Shown here piece by piece: positions 1 to 20,469 of a DNA stretch of 64,000 bases. This DNA is from Punica granatum (Eukaryota; Streptophyta; Magnoliopsida; Myrtales; Lythraceae). Under the pieces are notes generated by a model, which was not told the DNA's origin, searched no databases, and saw only the letters and a list, made by a program, of their open reading frames with translations. The stretch covers positions 1,674,001 to 1,738,000 of the forward strand of contig NC_045128.1 of assembly GCF_007655135.1 (NCBI RefSeq), in the 5' to 3' direction. How positions within the stretch are numbered: the stretch's first letter is position 1; every line of letters starts with the position of its first letter. The position numbers were made by a program, and so were the translations under genes.

Positions 1-2303
1 GAATCGGAACGAGTAGTTCAGTTCAGGAAGCATTCGACAGGACTTCGATCGGCCGCACCACTCTCATCATAGGCCATAGACTCCACAATCCGAACTGCTG
101 ATATCATTGCAGTCATCCAGCGTGGCCAGGTAGTCAAGGCCGGGCCCCATGAAGAGCTAATCCAAAATCCCGATGGCCGTTACACTGCATTGCTTAGCCT
201 CCAAGAAATGGAGAATGAAGAGATTCTTGATAAAACCAAGCCAGTAGCAACAACCTATTCTTCATCTTCTATACTCAGCATGAATCGTGTGAACAGTACA
301 AGCAGCCGCAGGCTCTCCAAAGCAAGCCGCTCCAGCTCAAATAGATCAACCAGAGCAGGTCAATCTTCCCTGAAGCCCGAAGACAGATTCAAGGAGAAGA
401 AGCTTCCAGCTCCGTCCTTTAGAAGACTAATTGCATTGAATTTACCAGGAGTGGAAGCAAGCGACTTTAGGGTGTTCCAGCGCCGTGCTGTTCTGGGATC
501 CAGCCAGTTTTTGCTTTCACAATGGGGTCAGTGATCTCGGTTTCCTTCCTATCGGATCATGGACAAATGAAGGAGAAGATAAGGATTTACTGCCTCTGTT
601 TCTTGGGATTAGCAGTCTTCTCCTTTATGATCAACATTATACAGCATTACAACTTTGCATGCATGGGATGACACTTGACAAAAAGGCTCCGGGAGAGCAT
701 GTTCTTGAAGATCCTCACATTTGAAGCAGGTGGTTTGATGAGGACGAGAACTCAAGTGGTGCTATATGCTCAAGACTAGCAAAAGATGCAGCTGTGGTAC
801 GCGTTCTAACTCGTCACTACGTCAACAAAAATTATATTCATGGTATTGGAGCCTGGGTTCAAATTTAACATTTTAGCCTGTTCAGCAAATAATACTCATT
901 TATTATGTGTTGCTCTTGATGCAGGTGAAATCTCTAGTGGGTGACCGTATGGCTCTTCTTCTACAAACCTGCTCTGGTGTAGCTATTGCCTTCATGACGG
1001 GTCTGATCATTGCGTGGAGGCTTGCAATTGTGATAATAGCAGCCCAGCCGCTTATAATCTTGTGTTTCTACGCCCACGAAGTTCTTCCACAAAGCCGTCA
1101 AGGCCCAGGATGAGAGCAGCAAGTTGGCTGCAGAGGCAGTATCAAACCACCGAACTATCACTGCCTTCTCGTCCCAGGATCGGATTCTTAAGATGTTCGA
1201 GAAGGCCCAAGAAGCCCCGACGAGAGAGAGTATCAAGCAGTCCTGGTAAGCTGGTTTGGGCTTGGGTGCCCTCCAGTTCTTGACAAAAGCCATTTGGGAT
1301 TTCAATTTTTGGTACGGTGCCAAGTTGATCTCACAAGGGTATATTACACCAAAGGAGCTCTTTCAGACCTTGATGATACTAATAAGAACAGGCCTCGTTA
1401 TATCTAATGCTGCGAGCATGACTGCAGACATTGCCAAGGGCTCGGACACTGTTGCATCGCTGTTTGCCACACTGTACAGGCAGACAAGGATCAAGCCCGT
1501 GATATGGAGGGCTACCAGCCCAGAACCATCAGTGGCGACATAGAATTTTATGAAGTAGATTTCGCCTACCCTGCAAGGCCTGATGTAGTCATCCTGAAAA
1601 ACTTCTCCTTCAACATTGAAGCTGGGAAATTGACCGCGCTGGTGGGGCAGGGTGGGTCAGGGAAGTCGACTCTCATAGGCCTGAGTGAGAGGTTCTACGA
1701 TTCCCTCAAGGTTGTAATATAAATTGATGGCCAAGATATAAAATCGTATCATCTTAGGTCTTGGAGGAAGTATATACTGCACTGGTTAGCCAATAGCCGA
1801 CCTTGTTCGCTGGTACCATAAGGGAAAACATTGAACACGGCATCTCTGGTCACATAACCGAGACTGAAATTTTAGTGGCAGCAAAGGCAGCTAATGCCCA
1901 CGAATTTATAGTTGGGCTTCAGGACGGATATGATACCTGGGGTGGGTACCAAGGAATTCAGCTCTCGGGAGGACAAAAGCAGCAAGTGGCCATCGGGAGG
2001 GCTATACTAAAGGAACCAAGGTTGTTGCTGTTGGATGAGGCAACAAGTGCCCTCGATAGCCAGTCGGAGAGGGTCGTGCAGGATGCGCTGGAAGAGCTGA
2101 TGAAGGGCAGGACAAGCATGGTCACGGCGCACGGACTGAGTACTATATACAACTGTGACCTGACTGCTGTGCTGAATAATGGCAAAGTAGTGGAGGAAGG
2201 CAGCCATTCCTCATTGTTAGCGAAAGGCCCAACAGGCGCCTGCTATTCGCTCGTGAACCTCCAGAACACATACAACTCGGGCACGAACTTGAATAATTTC
2301 TGA
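1..2303 (+). pseudogene. ABCB (MDR/P-glycoprotein) transporter pseudogene, C-terminal half
   Basis: Remnant of a plant B-family ABC transporter, normally a plasma-membrane ATP-driven exporter. The window opens inside nucleotide-binding domain 1 (the stretch after Walker B, ending in a GRYTALLSLQE-like tail near 210). It then runs through the Ser-rich linker (240-370) and the second membrane domain, in pieces split by frameshifts: 420-800, an intron at about 801-925, then 926-1500. The second nucleotide-binding domain follows (1510-2300). Walker A reads GQGGSGKST, the signature LSGGQKQ, Walker B LLLLDEAT and the H-loop TAHGLSTI. Breaks: the frame is lost after about 480, again near 1085 and 1240, an in-frame TAA lies at 1720, and the D-loop/Q-loop segment at 1740-1800 is scrambled. 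No single open frame can give the transporter. Family assignment is firm; the exact paralogue is not. Confidence 0.9.
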
Positions 2304-2904
2304 GTTATATATATGAATGAACTTTGGGTTTTGCACAAAATAGATCGATGATGAAATTTCCAGGCAAAAGTTGGTAATGAAGGGAGAAAATGGATGAAAA
2401 TGTCATATCACGTTTCATTTCATCTGATAATAATCGTAAGTGTGACTACAAGATCGACTCTGTTTCCGACTGGTGAAATAAAAATTCTCAAGAAACCAAA
2501 ACTAAAGAACAAACCTATTTACACTAATCAACATCCGAAAAGCTTTGTATACACAGATGACTGCAGAAGAAGCTGCAATTTTTTAGCTAAATCCCTTCTG
2601 CAAAATCATCATCATCTGTTAAGATCGAGCCTATACAGCGAGCAAAGAGACCGTAAAAATATAAGGATGTCAGCTTCAGAGAAACCCTTCTATAGAAAAA
2701 GACCGTCCTAATAGAGCCTCCATGTATTTGACTGACTATGTCAGTAAATTTAGTACCTGCAGTAACATACATAGATGTCACCAGAGAGTTCTAGTAGCAT
2801 GATCAGTTGATCAGTCATAAGTACTATGGGCCCTTTGTCGGAAACAAGCAGAGGGAATTCAGATTTCAAAGATGTACCTTCTTTTTTCTGCTGAAAAGCA
2901 AGCA
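2304..2904. other. Intergenic, ABCB pseudogene to SIN3 3' end
   Basis: No coding signal. It must contain the 3' UTR and poly(A) site of the minus-strand SIN3 gene (stop at 2905-2907), but no unambiguous signal was picked out. Confidence 0.6.
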
Positions 2905-10720
<7,816 letters not shown>

Positions 10721-11160
10721 CCCTGCAAGCAGAATGCAGAGAGAGAAAAGCTCAGTCCTTGAACCAACCCCAACGGAGCAGAATCAGAAGGGAGACAGAA
10801 CCCATGTCATGAATTCCGAAATCAAACTCAACCGTGCAGTTCCCCAGCTCTGCTGCGGGGTGTGAGGCAAATTGAGGAGCAGATCTCAGTGGAGGGGAGA
10901 CGGAAGAGGCTCTGATCGCGGCGTTGAGGGACCAAAGCACATGGACTACGTCTCTTTACGAGGTTTTAGAGAGGAGATTGGGAGGGAGAAGAGAAGGGGG
11001 AAGTGGTTTTTGGTTTTTGTAGCAGAGGGAGAGACTACACCAAGGAACGAATGAAGCAAGCAAGCGAAGGAAGTATTATTTATTCGAGGGGCTGTCCGGG
11101 TGTGGGAGAGGAGAGAGAAGAAGAGAGAGGCGAAGTGAAATTTGGTACGCTGAATGAAAC
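10721..11160 (-). promoter_or_regulatory. SIN3 5' leader with an upstream ORF
   Basis: Inferred 5' UTR and core promoter of the SIN3-like gene. A 62-codon upstream ORF runs from an ATG at 10940 to a stop at 10752-10754, 31 bases before the main ATG. The leader is rich in GA/CT repeats on the plus strand at 10960-11140. The same leader, over 90% alike by eye, is present in the duplicate near 19270-19590. The transcription start is not visible. Confidence 0.5.
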
Positions 11161-11501
11161 TATCCAGTCAGAGTCAAAATTAATACAATTTCGCCCTTTT
11201 TTTTTTTAGCTTAAAAATATTGAAGCTATTTATACATATATTTTTGAAAGATTTTATCCTTTTTAGTTTTTATTACCATTTTTTTAGATTTTATTCAAAA
11301 AAATATTAAATTTGCTACCTTTTGGTTAGGGACTGCAGTGGATCTTTGCAAATGGGTACCAACCCCGAACCCTTAAAAATGATTAACAGGTTTTACGCGT
11401 TGGATACCGTAGAGTTTGAAAAAAGTTCAAGATTTTATCTCGATAACCCGTCCCAAATGCATTATGATTGAACTTATTAAACTACCCTTTATATTATTCA
11501 T

Positions 11502-11947
11502 ATTTATAAAGATAAATTGCATTGGTGGTCCAAAAAATTTTACAAATATTTCAATATAGTACAAAATGTTTTTTTTGCTACTTGATGGTGCAAAATGTTT
11601 CAAATTTGTTTCAGTATAGTATAAACCGTCATCTCGCCGTTGACCCCGCCAAGCCGTCCTTTCAAGATCTGTAAATTTTGTACCATCATGTAACTTACGT
11701 AAAATATTTTGTACTATTAAGTTACAACTTCAAAACATTTTGCACCATCATGTAACATCCCACAAAAATCGATTTTGCACCATCAGCATTTGCTTGACGG
11801 TTTCAATGGCGAGATGACGGTTTGTACTATACTGAAACAACTTTGAAACATTTTGTACCATCAAGTAGCAAAAAAAACTTTTTTGTATCATATTGAAACA
11901 TTTGTAAAACTTTTTGGATCACCAATGCAATTTACTTTATTTATAAA
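11502..11947. mobile_element. Non-autonomous MULE-like TIR element (MU1), 428 bp, 9-bp TSD
   Basis: Element 11511-11938 has long imperfect terminal inverted repeats over about 120 bp; the ends read GATAAATTGCATTGG and its near-complement CCAATGCAATTTAC. It is flanked by identical 9-bp direct repeats ATTTATAAA (11502-11510 and 11939-11947), the usual Mutator-superfamily target-site size. No transposase is encoded. The paralogous segment near 21063-21090 has a single copy of the 9-mer (one base different) and no element, so this copy inserted after the segmental duplication or only in this copy. Confidence 0.85.
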
Positions 11948-12646
11948 ATAACCTTCTTTACTATTGTAAATTCATAAATGTTGTAGTTTATTATTCTCAA
12001 ACATGTTATGAACTTATAAGTGTGGCGGTTTGATGTTCTCAACCATGTCATAAATTTATGTAAGTATTGCGGTTTATTTTTCACAAATAATTACTAGCAA
12101 GGAAATCATATTTTATATTTGAATGCTTTTTGCTACCCCAAGCTATTTTGTATAAATCATATATTATGATAACTCCGTAAAAACCTTTTGTTAAACATAT
12201 TAACAGGCAAAAAAACAGATTTCCAATGGTAACCCGTTAAATTGGTGGGAAGGATTCGGGAATTTTCTTGAGAAGGATTTGAGCTTGATTTTTTAATAGG
12301 TACAGATATAAGATGAACATAACCGTCACAAACATTCTTTAGTGTCATCCCTACTTTTGTGGCGAAGCACTTTATACTCTTGCAATTTTTATGAAATCTT
12401 ATATAATTTTAATAATTTGGTTTATTGTATTATATAATTAATCTCATCGAACGAAAAAGCATATGAATACGTTTTTTCTATTATTATGCGATTTAATATT
12501 ATATTATGTAATAATTAAATTAGTTAAATCATTAAAAAAGAAACAGGTAGTTTTTTTTCGGTCGGTTACTTTGCTTATCAAAATACAAAAAATGAATAAA
12601 TCAATTCTTTTCTAATCTTATGTGTTTCCATAAGAATTTTTCATTT

Positions 12647-13062
12647 GATCTTCATTGATTTATTGAAATCTTTTTTTTGGGTAAAGGAAGGGACAAGAGT
12701 CCAAACAGAAAATTAAAGTATACAGGAGCAAGGTGTAGAAGCCCTAATGATATCACTTAACATGAGATGGCTAAGACCGTTAGGAATTGAATCAAGATAA
12801 TGTAATCCAAGTGAAAAAGAGAAAGTTTTTCGTGCAAGTTAATCCGCACAGCTATTACCCTCTTGGTGTGTATGAATAACTGGAATTTCTCAGCTTCTGG
12901 CAAGGAGCTCTATGATTTCAGAAAGAATAGGTTGAACATTTAGAGGTCCAGGTCCCGAACCCAAAATAAGCTGGTAAACAGTGGACGAATCAAATTCAGT
13001 AATAAGCTTTCGACATATCCAATATTATTCATTGATCTGATCTTCATTGATTTCTTGAAATC
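12647..13062 (-). mobile_element. 5'-truncated LINE with 24-bp target-site duplication
   Basis: Element about 12671-13038, minus orientation: a T-run at 12671-12678 is its poly(A) tail. The minus strand shows the degraded end of a plant LINE RNase H domain (HTHQEGNSCAD.LAR). Near-identical 24-bp direct repeats flank it (12647-12670 and 13039-13062, one mismatch), as expected of target-primed reverse transcription. The paralogous segment at about 21600-21660 runs through without the insert. Confidence 0.82.
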
Positions 13063-16000
13063 TTAAACACTAGTATTTTTTTCATTACTTCTAATATTGT
13101 TTTCTATAATTAATTTAGTCGTTACTATTCCAGGCCGACTTTATACTTTATTTTGTCAAGATTAATCTTTCTTAACCATATCTTATAACAAAAGACGTCG
13201 ATGACTAAAGGCATTTTTATAGTAGCAAGAATTTTCTTTTTAATTTTTGAATATTACATTATTAGAAGCACTTCATTGACAAATTAGAGAGACTTAAACA
13301 AAAGGATTACTGCATATGGGTAAATTTGCTAATATACATATATACATATGTATATATGTAAGCATTGGTGTTGGGAAAAATGCAACTGGTATATATACAC
13401 TTTCCTTTTCCAAAATTATTCGAACCTCAAGGTTTATTTTTGTCCCGAATCTATCCAACCATTCGTGACATGTAATATGATACCTTTCTCTGTGTGGGAT
13501 CACTGGATAACCAAGTCAATGAGGCGATTAAATGACAGACAGGTAAGAGAGAATATGAATCGTGATTCACGAATCCTATCACACATTCTTCAAGTAATCC
13601 CGTCGATTGATATTGAAGTGTGAAATAACAAAAAATGATGCAGATAATTGATATTGAAATTTTGATGAAATTTCGTTTGTTTCATTGAAATAAAATAAAA
13701 TAACTGAACAATATATATATTTTTTTGGATTGATTCAAACAAGCGAAACTAGATAACAGAGTTTTCGTCGTGATTATATTCAGCATTAATGAATTCAAAT
13801 TTGCCCAAGGAAACCTTGCCCGCCCTATTAGTTTGGTTGCTAGAGACAGTGGCAGTCATGTTGGCAATTTTCGCAGGGGTTAAGATATGTCCGGTTTGTG
13901 GTTCATTTGGAAAATTTATCATTTGAGGAGGATTAAAAATGAGTAATTCAACTACGAGATGATTATCTCAGCATCACTTCTCCTTAAGTAAGAATAACAA
14001 AGTTGCATGCTATATTTTGAATTTTTGAATTTCGGATGGAAATGTTACCAAACGTGAAAATTTCTGGTTCCATCCATAATAAAATTCATAATGGAATTTA
14101 GATTTCAATGAACCAAACGTACCATTAGGGTTTGAATGAGGAGTGCCTATAGGTTGAGATTAAATATTCGGTAATTAAAAAAAATATAATGAGATTATAT
14201 TGTAATCTGATAGAAATATTTATGATTTATTTTTCTGAATATTGGTCGAGATAAATCATGGAGGCCTTCATAAGTTTTTTCCTCCCTAAAGTTGGTTTTT
14301 TGCTATTCCAATGTGGAAGCTAGAAAAAAAAGCATGCATCGAAATATGTGAAAGAATATGTTACAAGAATAAATATGATCAATAAAATAAAGATGATACT
14401 TCCAATATGTACGTTTTTTTTTTAAGAATGTGAAACAATATGTACATGATTTGGAATGCTAAGTTATTACCCAAAGGTAATACAATCATTTAATATATAC
14501 ATAGCTTCTTTGATAACGTCCAAGGAATTAATTACAAGTCTATAATACAACTTACTGTTTTTCCAAATAAATGTTGGAAGCAAATCTTCTCGAATATGCA
14601 TACTTTTATCTGAACCTAAATACATTGATTAAAAAATAATCAAAACCGACCCACGAACTACGCTTTAAGTGTCTCTAATATACTCCTTTTAGTACATAAA
14701 TTATACAAATTTGTTGTTCTTATTTCAAGTATAAACTTGCGCATATTGAATGTAATTTGACTATAGATGTTTTCTTTTTAATTTCTCATATGCATTATTT
14801 ATTTAGCATAAAAATATATAAAATCAAGTCATAGGAATTTAGTAGCTTGTAACATGAAGTCGAGTTCGTGATTGTTATTTCGAGTTTTAATTATAAAAAC
14901 AACATTACTTAATCATGCAAAACTTGGTAAAGGTTTTCCCCCAAAATTTGGTCAGATTTATTTGGAGTTGTTAACGCCGAGTAAATTGGAAAGTAGAGGA
15001 GAGAATGTTTCAAATGACGGAAATGCACCTCCATATTAGTTAGATCGTGTCTGTTTGAAACAGTTCTATATGGGTCCTCTTCGTAAATTTATCACATCAA
15101 TAAGGTGAAATTTCAAGAAAACAAGTTAGCAAATTCTCTTAATAAATAAATAAATGCAAAAAGAATTTAATGTGTATTCTAGTATTCAGAAGTCCAATAG
15201 ACCATGACTAATTCAATTCGGAAGTCAGAGATCGAGCATTAATATAAGTGCAAAAATTTTGATCTGAACTTTTAGTTATTACATATATACTAATTTGTAA
15301 TCCTCGCGCGATGTTGCGTGTCAAAATCATGTTCACTAATCACATCTAAATATAAAGGAAAAATATATATTTGTATTTTATCTTTTTTTTTGTGATAAAA
15401 ACAATAATCCGCATCAAATTATTATTTAGATATAGATTATTAATTTATAAATACATAAATAACTTAAAAACATATATGGTACGCATGCATTATATTATTT
15501 AATTATGATTGCATCTCATTTTTTATCATCCTATATCATCAAAATTGATTAACTGTATAATTTGCCTCAACTCCGGTGCTTGCTTAGTGCTGTTATTACA
15601 TATTCATAATGTTCCAAGAATCCTATCCTATATCTTAGAAAGTTTTATGGTTAACATATATGTACTCAATCTTAATATACCCTCCATTATAAGTTAAAAA
15701 ATATTTTCTATATTATCTTGATAAAAAGAACATCATTCAAAATAGTTGCACAATATTGCAGGTTCAAATAAGTTACTCAACCATATAGTGCTCCTTCCTT
15801 ATGTGCATAATGAGGATAATAGATGGAAAGTAGAATGGAAATTTTAACTTGTTTCTTGAGTATTTGATCAAAATCTACTAATATATGAATTGTTATTTTA
15901 AGCACTTATTCATAATTCATGGAATAAATTAGGACAAATGTGAAACGATTTGAACCAACCCAAATTAATTATGTAGTAGTGTTATTACAACCTTATTATC

Positions 16001-17570
16001 TATATTCTAATTAGAAATACATTATTTGCAGTAATGATATATTATTATATGCTTATAGCATTGCTTCTCGAATTAAAATACTATACTATAATATTTTTAT
16101 TAAGAACCTATATTGTGATGTAAAGTACCAAATTAACTCCTAAAATCAAATTTTGGTTCGGCACTATTAGTTTAAAATATATGTATACTTCAACATATCA
16201 TTGAACTCAATGAAATAAAACCATTTTAATATTTTTTTTGCTATAAAATAAAAGAAAAGATAGAAGAAAGAATTAATAAGTTCAGTTAAACCCCGAGAGA
16301 TCACAATCAAAAAGTATCTAATACACTAATAACACCCACTTCTTCCATTCATTCTTCACTATTTTTATATAGATAAAAGTTGTACAGTATAATTTTGTGG
16401 AAAATAAATACACATGTGAGTATCAAAATCATACTCGGCTCCACTTTTGCAGGGCGTGACATGTTTTGGTTACTCATATATATAGTTATATGTTGATGTT
16501 GGAATTCTTGTCAAGGATGTGAAAAGAAATCAAATGGAAGGATAAAAAGGGAAAAAATAAAACTTCAAATTAAAAATGAGGAAACTGGGTAGAAGTGGAA
16601 AAAAAATAAAATAAAAATAAAAAGGGACACACGTGCTATTCTCCTTATAGTTGATGTAAACGAGAGATTTATTAGAGATTAGAGATAGAGATTAGAAATA
16701 TATATAAATAAAAATATAAATAAACACACCCAAAAGGAAAAAGAAACTCTTTTACCAAAAGAAAAAAAACAAAGAAAAAGTGTATCTAATACACTGGGCT
16801 GAATACATGATTTATCAAATACATCGAGTTTCCAGAACTGCCAATTCTCGGGATTCCTCGTGGATAACTTTCTTCAAAATATGGTGTTGGATCGGGAACG
16901 TATACCCAGTCTTTAAGAAAAAATTGATTAACGAGATCGGGAAGATTCAAGTAACACAATCGACGAACTTGTTATCATGAGCTCCTTTCTGGTAATTAGG
17001 ACCTTAACTTTGTCTTGCAAAAGGAAGTAAAGAAAATGTGCTCCCTCAAGCTTATATTGCACCGGTTGTTTTTACTTTTTCAGTATGCACCAACAATCTA
17101 ATATCCGAAAATTCAATGAGTCCTAATTTATCCAAAATCAGGATGAGCCGATTCACTAACGAGTAAAATTCGCTCCGCGTAGTCCACTAAATATAACTCT
17201 CTCATCGTGAATTTTCTCTATTTACAAGGCTAGAATGTAAGAAAACCTCATTTGGGAAAAATAGACATCAAAACCACTTGAATCAGCTTATGTTGGTAAC
17301 TTTTTTTATTTTTATTTAATTATGAATGTCACTACTTATTTTACTTTGACATCTACGTATAATATTTAATATCTACATGTATATATTCCTAAAGGAGTAT
17401 GACATGATATTTCCAGAAATAAATAAATCAGTAAAACAAACATGTTCACCGAAAAAAAGAATCAATAAATATGTCACATTTGACGAGACAATTATTACCG
17501 TAGAGATGCTCTCGAAGGAGCAACCATGTATAGAATACAGAGGCATATATATGCATGCAGGCAAGCAGCA
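13063..17570. other. AT-rich intergenic DNA, shared with the 35.7-38.2 kb segment
   Basis: No gene recognised. From about 13800 onward it is colinear with 35760-38160, and 11080-13990 is colinear with 20745-23590. Small open frames here lack family resemblance, splice structure or conservation in the paralogous copies. Confidence 0.6.
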
Positions 17571-17572
17571 GT

Positions 17573-19270
17573 TCAACCTTTCTAGTGAATTTTCCCTTTT
17601 CATGTATGCGGTGCGAGTTAAAATCCCGATTGTCATGCTTAGACTCTCTATCGTCCACTTCGACAGTTCTCTTATTAAGATTAATATCCTTCTCAGGATG
17701 CTTCCTTTGATCCTTCTGCACTTTCAGCGATGCTTTATCATCATCACTATCATCCCGATCAGCATGAGAGCCAGTAGTCCTATGTGGACGGTTCAGATGC
17801 GGCACCATTAAAACATAAACTAAACTTTTCGATCATAAGATCCGAGAAAGAGACAGGACTGACAGAATTGAAAGGCCAAAACATTTACCTTGTCCACAAG
17901 CAGTGGACGAGATGCCAATTTTGCAGATTCCGCTCACCAGGCCGTTGAATCAAATTCCGGTTAGATGTAACATTAGGAGCTACAGTTGTTGGTGGGTTCT
18001 TGGGAAAGAACCTCTTGAACTCCTCGAGCAAATCAGGGTGGTCATCAAAAAGGGCAACCGCCTGAATAATAAGATAAATAGAAAATCAATAATCAGAAAA
18101 GTTTCCAAAATCATGAAGCCAGCACAACATGGCAACCAGGTTTTTCTTTTGAGCAATTTATTTACCTCGTTGTAGACCTCATTTATGTCCTTGTGCTCCT
18201 TCCGGTCCATATTCAAGATGTCTGGAAATGCATTATAGATATGTTCATCATTTTGGAAGCGTTTCTGCAAAGAATAAATTGTTAGAAGTCATGTGCAAAA
18301 CCTAGATACTGACAAGAGGATATACATTTAAAAAGTCTTTTTAACTTTTTTACCATAATCTTGTTGACAAAGCCGATGGCTTCGTTTGAATTCCACTATT
18401 TTCCATGCTGGAGCTTCATCGTCATCCACGGTGATTTCATAACCCTTTGGTAAGAATGTATTGAATCCCCAAATTAAATTGTTATGCCCCTCGAGTAATT
18501 CCTTTACTCTTGCAATGACTCCAGCAGTATCAGTTCTAAACCACATTAGAAAAATATTTGAATCAACCAACTGATCGTAAACTCCGCCGTCAACACAAGA
18601 AAACATTGTCAAGGAACAGAGACACCACCTTTGAGCTTTGAAATCTTTCATGACCTCCAGGAACATGTCATACTTTTCCCTTTGATCTTGGAACATGTCC
18701 TTGACCTCCTTGAGGTACGTCAATGCATCATTGGTTGTCAGCTTCTAAGAGGCACTGCCACCTCCTGCCATGCCCCCACCTCTGCCAAACCCGGTTTTTT
18801 AACTGTAAAATTATACTAAGAGCTCGTCATAATCCATTACATTCCCTTGATCCACTTTGTGAAAGAACTGACGCCAAACGAGACACTGATCTCACTAATT
18901 CACAAGTGATCTATAGCCCAATTGCCAAGTACTACGAACAATTTAGGGGTTACATCAGAAGGTTAACAAATATACCCCAAAAGGGGAACCGCTCGAGAAT
19001 TAAAAGTTCATTTGCGAACCCCGACACGAAATTAAGATGTTCATTGATCAGCAAGCAAAATGAGATTTGTCTGTTACGATAATGTAGGATTATCCAAGAG
19101 AATGTAGAAATCATTCTATTCAAGCAACGGGCTATTCAATTGGCGATCAAATTATCTGATACTTTTCAATAAAGAGAGAAGTTCAAAGATTCACAGACCT
19201 TGAAGAACCAAAGGGACGTTTGAATTGGAAACCCGCTGCCACGGTAGGCATCATCTCTTAATCTCTTCAT
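17573..19270 (-). pseudogene. Truncated SIN3 duplicate (exons 1-6), copy B
   Basis: Same strand and exon order as the 5' end of the SIN3 gene: exon 6 fragment 17573-17795, exon 5 near 17900-18062, exon 4 near 18165-18266, exon 3 near 18354-18537, exon 2 near 18630-18780, exon 1 start ATG at 19270. PAH1 and PAH2 sequence is easy to read, but the copy is dead. A Gln codon before the PAH1 motif has become TAG (18745-18747). Exon 1 carries an 8-base insertion that shifts frame after about 10 codons. Exon 3 has a one-base insertion near 18386 and exon 5 a one-base loss near 17928. Most of intron 1 is deleted. Exon 6 is cut at its 3' side and everything downstream, PAH3 included, is absent. Confidence 0.9.
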
Positions 19271-19592
19271 CCCTTAAAGCAACCCAACGGAGCAGAATCA
19301 GAAGGGAGACAGAACCCATGTCATGAATTCCGAAATCAAACTCAACCGTGCAGTTCCCCAGCCCTGCTCTGCGGGGCGTCAGGCAAATTGAGGAGCAGAT
19401 CTCAGTGGAGGGGAGACGGAGGAGCCTCTGATCGCGGCGTTGAGGGACCAAAGCACATGGAATACGTCTCCTTTACAAGGTTTAGAGAGGAGACTTAAGG
19501 GAGAGAAGAGAAGAGAAAGAGAAGGGGGAAGTGGTTTCTTGTTTTTGTAGCAGAGGGAGAGACTTCAGAGGAACGAACGAATGAGGCAAGGA

Positions 19593-20469
19593 ATGAAAAT
19601 AGGGTAAATTGCACCGGTGGTCCAAAATGTTTTATAAATGTATCATGATGGTCTAAAAAGTTTTTTTCACTACATAATGATACAAAATGTTTCAAAATTG
19701 TTTCATGATGGTACAAACCGTCAACTCGAGCTTGACACCGTCAAGTCGACGCTGACGTGACTACTACGTGTCACCTCCTTACTGACGTGGCCGAAAAATT
19801 TTAAATAATTCTAAAAATTTTAAAATTTTAAAACGGGGAAAAAGAAAAAAAAAACGGGGAAAAATAAAAACGGGGAAAAAAAGGGAAAAGGGAAAGAAGG
19901 GGAAGAAAAGGGAAAAAGAAAAAAAAGAAAAGAAAAAATTTTTATAAAATTATTTAAAATTATTTTTGAAAATAAAAAAAAATTTAAAATTTTTTAAAAA
20001 TTTAAAAATAATTAAAAATTTTCAAAATAATTTTCAAAATTTTAAAAATTTTAAAATAATTTTTATTTTTTTCTAAATTTTTACTCTTTTTTTGTATATT
20101 TTTTAAAAAAAATTAAAATTTTTTTAAAATAATTTTCAAAATTTTAAAATTTTTTTTATTTTCAAAAATAATTTTAAATAATTTTATAAAAATTTTAAAT
20201 TATTTTTTGTATTTTTTTGGACTTTTTAAAATTTTATTTTGTCTTAAATGACGTGGCGCACTATGATTGGTTCTACGTAACAAAAGTGACACATAGGACG
20301 CGCCACGTCAGCAAAATGTTAACGGCGTCAGCTCGAGTTGACGGTTTGTACCATCATGAAACAACTTTGAAACATTTTGTACCATCATATAGCGAAAAAA
20401 ACTTTTTTAACTATCATGAAACATTTGTAAAACATTTTGGATCACCGCTGCAATTTACCCATGAAAATA
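19593..20469. mobile_element. Non-autonomous MULE-like TIR element (MU2), 859 bp, 9-bp TSD
   Basis: Element 19602-20460, with terminal inverted repeats over about 130 bp; it starts GGGTAAATTGCACCGG and ends with the near-complement. Perfect 9-bp target duplication ATGAAAATA at 19593-19601 and 20461-20469. It belongs to the same family as the element at 11511-11938 (shared terminal and subterminal motifs such as GTACAAACCGTCA). Its interior, 19796-20240, is very AT-rich low-complexity DNA with no transposase. It sits in the leader of SIN3 copy B. Confidence 0.87.
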
